From Lachnospiraceae bacterium (GTDB lineage Bacteria > Bacillota > Clostridia > Lachnospirales > Lachnospiraceae): 11,133 nt of DNA. Both the position numbers and the translations under genes were made by a program. The stretch covers positions 1 to 11,133 of the forward strand of contig CAAEAB010000186.1 in NCBI GenBank assembly GCA_900753685.1, read 5' to 3'. Shown here in pieces: positions 6,539 through 11,133 of this stretch (positions are counted from its first letter, which is position 1; each line of letters opens with the position of its first letter). The notes under the pieces are model-generated. The model saw nothing but the letters and a program-made list of their open reading frames with translations, ran no database searches and had not been told where the DNA came from.

Positions 6539-7507
6539 TCAGGCCAAAAATGTGTACCAGTATCCAAAATCGCTGCTTTCGCCATTTCTTTCCCGAATCG
6601 GCTTAAATTCCCGAAACCCAAACATGTTCGCCATAAATGCTTCTCTGGAATGTCTTGTTCCAGGCACTCCCAAAATATAAGCTCCATTGCTTTCCGTCTC
6701 CGGTTTCAGTCTTGCCAGAATCAAATGTCTGTAACTGTAATAGCCATGGAGCAAAAAACTGTTGCTTCCGTAAGACCAACAGTCGATGGGCATTCTTCCG
6801 ATATCCTGGGGTTCCAGACGGACACAGGTCTCCACCGAATCATCTTCAAAGGGATACATTCCCGGACACTGGTCAAAAATTTTACCAAAATTCCGCCGCC
6901 GTTCATCCGTTTCAGGCGTTTCTCTGATTCCTGCTGCTTCTGCCTCGGTCCCGGCGGCCCCGACAGTTTCTATTTCCGCATCCGGCTTCGCCGCTTCAAT
7001 GGCCGCCGCTTCAATAGCCACCGTCTCTATGTCCGCCGCTTCAATGGCTGCCGCCTCTATGTTCGCGGCCGGTTCCGCCATTTCAATATCCACAGGCTCC
7101 GGCCTCGCCTCCTCATCCCACTGAGTTACAAACCGTCGAATATCCAAATCCCCATGATCCCATCGTGTCCCATAGAATTTTTCACCTTCACCCCGGATGA
7201 TCATGCCGGACATCTGATCCAGGCGGTACCCGGAACCGGCAATATCCTTTGTATCCGTCTTGAAATTCCATTCGCTCCCATGATTTTTTATCCGAACATC
7301 CCCGATGTATACGCCTCTTAAATCCTGTCCAAACCGTATAAACATATATACCTGACAACGTTCCAAGCCCGTATAGACATTTTTTAAGGATAAACTGATG
7401 CGGCATTGACCATTCCGGCTCTCCACCTTAACAAAACCGGCATTCATGGTTTTCATGGCATTTTCATAGAGATACATATAGGAAATAAAACGACTGTAAT
7501 CCGACAT
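6539..7507 (-). CDS. DUF6128-like protein of unknown function with pentapeptide-repeat linker
   Basis: 322 residues, function unknown. From memory of the family, the N-terminal part (1-130; NAGFVKVESRNGQCRISLSL at 22-41, then beta-rich sequence) and the C-terminal part (207-322; PIDCWSYGSNSFLLHGYYSY at 240-259, ILGVPG 278-283, REAFMANMFGFREF 288-301, DFGYWYTF at 313-320) resemble DUF6128 proteins common in Lachnospiraceae. Between them (131-205) is an acidic, Ala/Glu-rich linker that includes five pentapeptides of the form xIEAA (149-173). There is no signal peptide or membrane segment. I chose the start at 7507 because AAAAGGAGG lies 8 bases upstream; an upstream in-frame ATG at 7543 would add 12 residues encoded by the leader and ribosome binding site itself. 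It lies 61 bases after rsmA with no promoter seen between, so it is probably co-transcribed with rsmA. Confidence 0.85.
   Translation of the reverse strand: MSDYSRFISYMYLYENAMKTMNAGFVKVESRNGQCRISLSLKNVYTGLERCQVYMFIRFGQDLRGVYIGDVRIKNHGSEWNFKTDTKDIAGSGYRLDQMSGMIIRGEGEKFYGTRWDHGDLDIRRFVTQWDEEARPEPVDIEMAEPAANIEAAAIEAADIETVAIEAAAIEAAKPDAEIETVGAAGTEAEAAGIRETPETDERRRNFGKIFDQCPGMYPFEDDSVETCVRLEPQDIGRMPIDCWSYGSNSFLLHGYYSYRHLILARLKPETESNGAYILGVPGTRHSREAFMANMFGFREFKPIRERNGESSDFGYWYTFLA
6994..7068 (-). repeat. Five 15-bp imperfect tandem repeats in the DUF6128-like gene
   Basis: Units at 6994-7008, 7009-7023, 7024-7038, 7039-7053 and 7054-7068, with a consensus near CTTCAATGGCCGCCG on the plus strand. 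They encode NIEAA, AIEAA, DIETV, AIEAA, AIEAA. The unit is a multiple of three, so copy-number variation would keep the frame. Degenerate similar sequence continues on both sides, suggesting an older, longer array. Confidence 0.75.
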
Positions 7508-7568
7508 AGAAAAATCCTCCTTTTTGACTATCCTATGCGCCAAGCCGGAGGAATATTTCTATAATTTT

Positions 7569-8441
7569 TTATGAATTCAACTTTTTGTTTAATATATTTG
7601 CCAGTGCGGCAAACTGCTCCAATGTCAGCGTCTCGCCGCGAATCGTCTCCGAAAGCCCTGCTTCCCGAATCGCGTCTGCGATATCCTCTTTCGCCGCCGG
7701 GATCAGGTTGGAATTTTTCAATCCATTCTGCAGCGTCTTTCTTCTCTGGTTAAATGATGCCCGAATCATATTAAAAAGCAGTTCCTCATTATCCACAGAT
7801 ACCGTCGGCGTTTTATGCCGGGTCAGCCGAATTACCGCCGAATCCACATTTGGTCTTGGTATGAAACAATTTGCCGGGACATTGGCCACCAGATAGGGAC
7901 TGGCATAATATTGAACGGCCAGCGAAAGGGCGCCGTACTCTTTACTCCCCGGTCCGACCTTCATCCGGTCCGCCACTTCCTTCTGAACCATTACCGTAAT
8001 GTTAGCAATCGGCACATGGCTCTCAAAAAGTCCCATAATAATCGGTGTTGTTATATAATAGGGGAGATTTGCCACAACCTTGATCGGCCTTCCCTCATTT
8101 TTTTCCATGGCCAAGGCCCGGATATCCACCTTCAATATATCTTCATTAATAATCGTTACATTGTCATACTCTGCCAGGGTTTCCTGCAGAATCGGTATGA
8201 GCTTCCGATCAATCTCAACCGCCGCCACCTCCCTAGCTGCCTCCGCCAGATACTGGGTCATCGTCCCGATCCCCGGACCAATTTCCAACACAAAATCCGC
8301 CTTTGTCACCTGGGCGCCGTTAATGATTTTAGAAATCACATGATCGTCGATGAGGAAATTCTGTCCGAATTTTTTTTGAAAATTAAACTGATATTTTTTT
8401 ATCGTCTCTATCGTCCTCTGGGGATTTGATAATTTTTCCAT
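7569..8441 (-). CDS. rsmA: 16S rRNA (adenine1518-N6/adenine1519-N6) dimethyltransferase RsmA/KsgA
   Basis: Dimethylates two adjacent adenines in the helix 45 loop of 16S rRNA during late 30S assembly, using S-adenosylmethionine. 290 residues, normal length for Firmicutes. Motifs in order: KKFGQNFLID (23-32), SAM motif I EIGPGIGT (53-60), acidic ribose-binding E76 in AVEID, the D101 region (NEDILK), catalytic motif IV NLPYYI (125-130), VQKEVADRM (152-160), FIPRPNVDSAV (193-203) and FNQRRKTL (230-237). All key residues are present. The start is supported by AAAGGAG 6 bases upstream and by a sigma-A promoter at 8477-8505. Loss of this enzyme is a known cause of kasugamycin resistance. The usual Firmicutes neighbour rnmV is not adjacent here. 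Confidence 0.97.
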   Translation of the reverse strand: MEKLSNPQRTIETIKKYQFNFQKKFGQNFLIDDHVISKIINGAQVTKADFVLEIGPGIGTMTQYLAEAAREVAAVEIDRKLIPILQETLAEYDNVTIINEDILKVDIRALAMEKNEGRPIKVVANLPYYITTPIIMGLFESHVPIANITVMVQKEVADRMKVGPGSKEYGALSLAVQYYASPYLVANVPANCFIPRPNVDSAVIRLTRHKTPTVSVDNEELLFNMIRASFNQRRKTLQNGLKNSNLIPAAKEDIADAIREAGLSETIRGETLTLEQFAALANILNKKLNS

Positions 8442-8476
8442 GTAAAACTCCTTTTTATTTTTCCACGCTTTTTAAC

Positions 8477-8505
8477 AGTTTATCGTCCCGGACAACAATT
8501 GTCAA
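8477..8505 (-). promoter_or_regulatory. Sigma-A promoter of rsmA
   Basis: On the minus strand TTGACA (8505-8500), a 17-base spacer, TAAACT (8482-8477). The leader is about 29 bases. The -35 overlaps a small dyad, GACAA-CAA-TTGTC (8491-8503). This independent promoter means rsmA does not depend on readthrough from tatD. Confidence 0.8.
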
Positions 8506-8563
8506 CCTGCATGATTATGGTCGTTTAAAGGCTTACTCTGTCCTGTACTCCTGGATTTAATTG

Positions 8564-8572
8564 TGCTATACT
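8564..8572 (+). promoter_or_regulatory. Extended -10 promoter of the metallophosphoesterase gene
   Basis: TG-C-TATACT (8564-8572) is an extended -10 element 44 bases before the ATG at 8617; the -35 position is poor (TGTACT). The leader carries an AAAAAAGGA ribosome binding site ending 9 bases before the start. Confidence 0.6.
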
Positions 8573-8616
8573 AATAAATTGTAAACAGTTGATAGCTTAA
8601 AAAAGGAATACTTACT

Positions 8617-9810
8617 ATGATCGCATTATATTTATCACCACTTTATCTTATAGGAAATATTTACATATGCTTCCGGGTTCTCCAATGGCTCTCTGCCTGT
8701 TCGGCCCATACCGGACGGACCTGCTTTCGTTTATCTTTTATTATAATCTATGCGTTTTTCGCCCTGTCCATCGGACTGGCTTTTATTCTGCCCCATTCGC
8801 CGCTGCAAAGAATTATTGCCTGCATCGGCACCTATTGGCTCGGAATTCTTTTATATGTGCTTATTGTTTTAGGCGTGGCTGAAATCGTGCGACTCATCCT
8901 GCGTTTTACCCATATCCTTCCCGCCCCTTCGCCGGCATCTGAAAAGGCCTTTATCGCCGCTGGTTTCGTCTGTTTCGCCGCTATTTTGTTTTTCTGTATA
9001 TGGGGGATTGTCAGCGCCACCCACGTCCGCAGTACATCCTACGAAATAACACTCGACAAGGGCGGGGGAAAGCTGGAAGAATTAAACATTGCTCTTGTAG
9101 CCGACCTGCACCTTGGGTATACGGTCGGACCGCGGATGATACGTCAGATGGTTGAAAAAATCAATGCTCAGAATCCGGACATTGTTTTAATTGCGGGGGA
9201 TATATTTGATAATGATTATGACGCCATGGGAAATCCGGAAGAACTAATACGCATCCTATCCCGGATTCAAAGCAAGTATGGGACCTACGCCGTTTACGGT
9301 AACCACGATTGCGATGAAAAAATCCTAGCCGGCTTCACCTTTCCTTCGGACCGGAAAAAAGTCAGCGACCCGCGGATGGATGAGTTCCTTGAGCGCGCCG
9401 GCATCCGGCTGATCACCGAAGAGACTCTCCTCATCGATGATTCCTTTTATCTTGTGGGCCGAGCCGACGAAGAACGCCCCGGCCGGGGCGTGGATATCCG
9501 AAAAACACCCCAGGAAATTATGGAAGAACTTGACAGCAGCAAACCGGTCATCGTTATGGAACATGAGCCGAAATTCCTCCAGGAAGCTGCCGACGCGGGC
9601 TTCGACCTACATCTGTGCGGCCATACCCATGACGGCCAAACCTTCCCTTCCAACCTTCTATGCAGGCTTATCTGGGAAAATCCGGCCGGATATTTAAAGA
9701 AGGGAACTATGCAGAGCATCGTCACCTCCGGCGTCGGCCTCTTCGGCCCGAATATGCGCGTCGGCACAAAAAGCGAAGTCGTGAACATTAAGGTACATTT
9801 TGCAAATTAA
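8617..9810 (+). CDS. Membrane-anchored metallophosphoesterase (YkuE/YaeI-like)
   Basis: 397-residue calcineurin-like phosphoesterase with an N-terminal membrane domain. Hydrophobic helices lie at about 3-28, 40-60, 66-92 and 111-133, followed by the catalytic domain (about 155-395), which the helices should place outside or at the membrane face. All metal-site motifs are seen: DLHLG (D163, H165), GDIFDND (D195), GNHDCD (N229, H230), MEHEPK (H316) and CGHTHDGQ (H336, H338). The relatives YaeI/YkuE act on lipid-linked phosphate or other phosphodiesters (LpxH-like fold), but I cannot assign the substrate. The start at 8617 has a ribosome binding site and promoter. It is divergent from rsmA, and its stop is 7 bases from the stop of the convergent carboxypeptidase gene, with no terminator between. 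Confidence 0.93.
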   Translation: MIALYLSPLYLIGNIYICFRVLQWLSACSAHTGRTCFRLSFIIIYAFFALSIGLAFILPHSPLQRIIACIGTYWLGILLYVLIVLGVAEIVRLILRFTHILPAPSPASEKAFIAAGFVCFAAILFFCIWGIVSATHVRSTSYEITLDKGGGKLEELNIALVADLHLGYTVGPRMIRQMVEKINAQNPDIVLIAGDIFDNDYDAMGNPEELIRILSRIQSKYGTYAVYGNHDCDEKILAGFTFPSDRKKVSDPRMDEFLERAGIRLITEETLLIDDSFYLVGRADEERPGRGVDIRKTPQEIMEELDSSKPVIVMEHEPKFLQEAADAGFDLHLCGHTHDGQTFPSNLLCRLIWENPAGYLKKGTMQSIVTSGVGLFGPNMRVGTKSEVVNIKVHFAN

Positions 9811-9817
9811 AAACTTC

Positions 9818-10522
9818 TCATTTACTTAAATACTCTTCCAGGCAGAGACCGCTCCGGTAGATTTCTTCGGCGGCCTCTCTGCCCACATATCTATAATGCC
9901 ACGGTTCATAGCTGATTCCGGTGATGTCTGTTTTATCTTCCGGATACCTGAGAATGAAACCATACTTATAGCTGTTTTTCATCAGCCACTGCCACATATC
10001 CGATGTCGTCTGGGGGGCCGTATCTTCCATACTGATATCCACTGCCAGTCCAAGCTGGTGCTCGCTCGTTCCTGGCACGGCCACCCACTGTTCAGCCAGG
10101 CGGCGGGCCTCGGCTTCGGAGTAGCCCTGGACCATATAATCATTTATTTCCTCGTCCATCAGCGACTGCTGTACCTGAGCTGTCCTGTAACCGGAATTTA
10201 CATAAGGATTGAGGCCAACGGCTCTCGCGTCATCGAACATTTCCTGCAGATCCGGGTAAATCCTGCTGTCCACCGATTCTCCGTTCCAAAGCTCTGTCAA
10301 TTCCGGTGCATATCCGTCAGGAAGAGAATTCCACTGATTTACCAAAAGAAGCTGCCAGTCATCCGCCTCCGCGTCTCCGGCCTGAGACACTCCCGATGTT
10401 CCCGGAAAGAAAGACTGCCTGGCCACTCCAACTGTCCAATTGTCGATAACCAGCTTCAATCCGACAACGATCAATAAAGCGGACAGCACTAGCATCATAT
10501 AGGTGCCTAATCTTCTGCTCAT
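9818..10522 (-). CDS. VanY-type D-alanyl-D-alanine carboxypeptidase (peptidase M15B), membrane-anchored
   Basis: Zinc D,D-carboxypeptidase that trims the terminal D-Ala of peptidoglycan stem peptides outside the membrane; 234 residues. Residues 7-25 form one uncleaved-type membrane anchor (no lipobox), then a spacer to about 55 and the M15 domain. Seen: NSGYRT (109-114), the zinc motif SEHQLGLAVDI with H155 and D162, and EPWHYRYVG with catalytic E206 and zinc ligand H209. These are the full active-site set. The VanY name describes the family; nothing here (no vanHAX or vanRS genes) suggests glycopeptide resistance. The start at 10522 is fixed by AAAAGGAGG 10 bases upstream. That ribosome binding site lies inside a long hairpin (10528-10571). 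It follows tatD by 102 bases with no convincing promoter, so it may be co-transcribed with tatD. Confidence 0.94.
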   Translation of the reverse strand: MSRRLGTYMMLVLSALLIVVGLKLVIDNWTVGVARQSFFPGTSGVSQAGDAEADDWQLLLVNQWNSLPDGYAPELTELWNGESVDSRIYPDLQEMFDDARAVGLNPYVNSGYRTAQVQQSLMDEEINDYMVQGYSEAEARRLAEQWVAVPGTSEHQLGLAVDISMEDTAPQTTSDMWQWLMKNSYKYGFILRYPEDKTDITGISYEPWHYRYVGREAAEEIYRSGLCLEEYLSK

Positions 10523-10527
10523 AATAT

Positions 10528-10571
10528 ATCAGCCTCCTTTTCAATACTCATTGTACTGAAAAGAGGCTGAT
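10528..10571 (-). promoter_or_regulatory. Hairpin that encloses the carboxypeptidase ribosome binding site
   Basis: Arms 10528-10543 (16 bases) and 10557-10571 (15 bases) pair over 15 bp with one bulged base, then continue after an A-C mismatch by three further pairs (TAC/GTA) to a 5-base loop. On the minus-strand mRNA the 3' arm is UGAAAAGGAGGCUGAU, which holds the whole Shine-Dalgarno, and the stem ends 5 bases before the AUG. No U-run follows on either strand, so it is not a typical terminator. Translational control is inferred from geometry. Confidence 0.7.
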
Positions 10572-10624
10572 GACACTTTAAGATTCGATGATTTAATTCC
10601 TAAGAAAATATTAATTTCGAAGGC

Positions 10625-11133
10625 TTACTCGGACATCCGATACAGGCTCTTTCCATTTTCCCATGTCACAGCCTCAACTTCATCTGCCGGAATTCCCTTC
10701 AATTGTGAAATTGCTTCAATGACATAGGTCAGATTAAGGGAGCTATTGCGTTTTCCCCGATTCGGCTCCGGCGACAGATAAGGACAGTCCGTTTCCAAAA
10801 CGATTCGATCCATCGGCGCATACTGTACCACTTCTTTAAGGACTCTGGCATTTTTATAGGTGACGACGCCGCCAATTCCAAGATAAAAACCTTTATTCAA
10901 ATAATTGCGGGCCATTTCCACCGAATAGGAATAGCAGTGAACGACGCCGCCGATATCTTCGCATTTTAGTCCATCCATCATATCCCATGTATCCTTTGCC
11001 GCTTCCCGCGAATGGATGACTACCGGAAGCCCGGTTTTCCGTGCCAGCTCCATCTGCTGCTCAAACCAGTATTTCTGCTGCTTACGCCGTTCCGGAGCTT
11101 TTTCCCAATAATAGTCCAGCCCGATCTCTCCGA
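10625..11133 (-). CDS. tatD: TatD family metal-dependent DNase, partial
   Basis: C-terminal 169 or so residues of a TatD-family hydrolase (usual length about 255); the N-terminus with the HxH motif lies beyond the right edge. The frame runs unbroken to the window edge, so the ATG at 11053 is internal. Seen in order: GEIGLDYYWE (from 11131, catalytic Glu), PVVIHSREA (metal His), GGVVHCYSYS (metal His), GIGGVVTYK, and LETDCPYLSPEPNRGKRN (metal Asp, near 10780). TatD proteins are metal-dependent 3'-5' exonucleases linked to DNA repair and degradation. In many Firmicutes tatD is followed by rnmV and rsmA; here a D,D-carboxypeptidase gene follows. Confidence 0.93.
   Translation of the reverse strand, partial: GEIGLDYYWEKAPERRKQQKYWFEQQMELARKTGLPVVIHSREAAKDTWDMMDGLKCEDIGGVVHCYSYSVEMARNYLNKGFYLGIGGVVTYKNARVLKEVVQYAPMDRIVLETDCPYLSPEPNRGKRNSSLNLTYVIEAISQLKGIPADEVEAVTWENGKSLYRMSE

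Noticed and set aside
6650..7321. Long plus-strand open frame opposite the DUF6128-like gene
   Set aside because: It follows the complementary frame of the repeat-containing gene, has no ribosome binding site and resembles no protein family; it is a shadow kept open by GC-rich repeats.
9811..9817. Terminator between the convergent phosphoesterase and carboxypeptidase genes
   Set aside because: Only seven bases separate the stops and no stem-loop is visible nearby.
9818..10522. Glycopeptide-resistance determinant
   Set aside because: The enzyme is of the VanY/M15B family, but such carboxypeptidases are common housekeeping wall enzymes and no other van-type gene is in the window.
10528..10571. 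Rho-independent terminator of tatD
   Set aside because: The stem is strong, but neither strand has a U-run after it and the stem runs into the ribosome binding site of the next gene.

Overview
The window looks like chromosomal DNA of a gut-type Clostridia, most likely Lachnospiraceae. The basis is strong AAGGAGG ribosome binding sites, consensus sigma-A promoters, moderate GC, an rsmA/tatD neighbourhood typical of Firmicutes, and a protein of the type I recognise as the Lachnospiraceae DUF6128 family. I see no tRNA, rRNA, CRISPR array, insertion sequence, phage or plasmid gene.

Region A (1-5704) is a divergent uptake-and-deamination locus. On the minus strand, in transcription order, lie an amidohydrolase of the SAH/MTA deaminase-AtzA type (4983-3616), a BMP-family substrate-binding lipoprotein (3552-2473), a two-domain ABC ATPase (2376-859) and a permease (859 to beyond the left edge). 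This is the layout of the BMP/NupNOPQ-type nucleoside importers, with an added cytoplasmic deaminase. On the plus strand an XRE-cupin regulator (5135-5704) faces away. The two promoters lie in the 151 bases between the divergent genes. A 17-bp dyad, AACGAA-N5-TTCGTT, fills the -10/-35 spacer of the operon promoter and is the obvious candidate operator. The likely logic is ligand import, deamination inside the cell, and control by a small-molecule-sensing repressor. The ligand is not known.

Region B (5703-8616): a strong bidirectional terminator closes the regulator and the convergent AIM24/TIGR00266 gene (6449-5766). Behind that, on the same strand, are a DUF6128-like protein with a pentapeptide-repeat linker (7507-6539) and rsmA/ksgA (8441-7569), which has its own sigma-A promoter.

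Region C (8617-11133): a membrane-anchored metallophosphoesterase (plus strand, 8617-9810) converges, with only 7 bases between stops, on a membrane-anchored VanY-type D,D-carboxypeptidase (10522-9818). The carboxypeptidase's ribosome binding site lies in one arm of a long hairpin. Upstream of it is tatD, running off the right edge. In many Firmicutes tatD, rnmV and rsmA are adjacent; here the phosphoesterase and carboxypeptidase sit between tatD and rsmA, and no rnmV is visible.

The genes are ordinary families. The points most worth follow-up are the divergent operator, the unusual ligand-site residues of the transporter/deaminase pair, the hairpin over the carboxypeptidase ribosome binding site, and two in-frame tandem repeats that make linkers.
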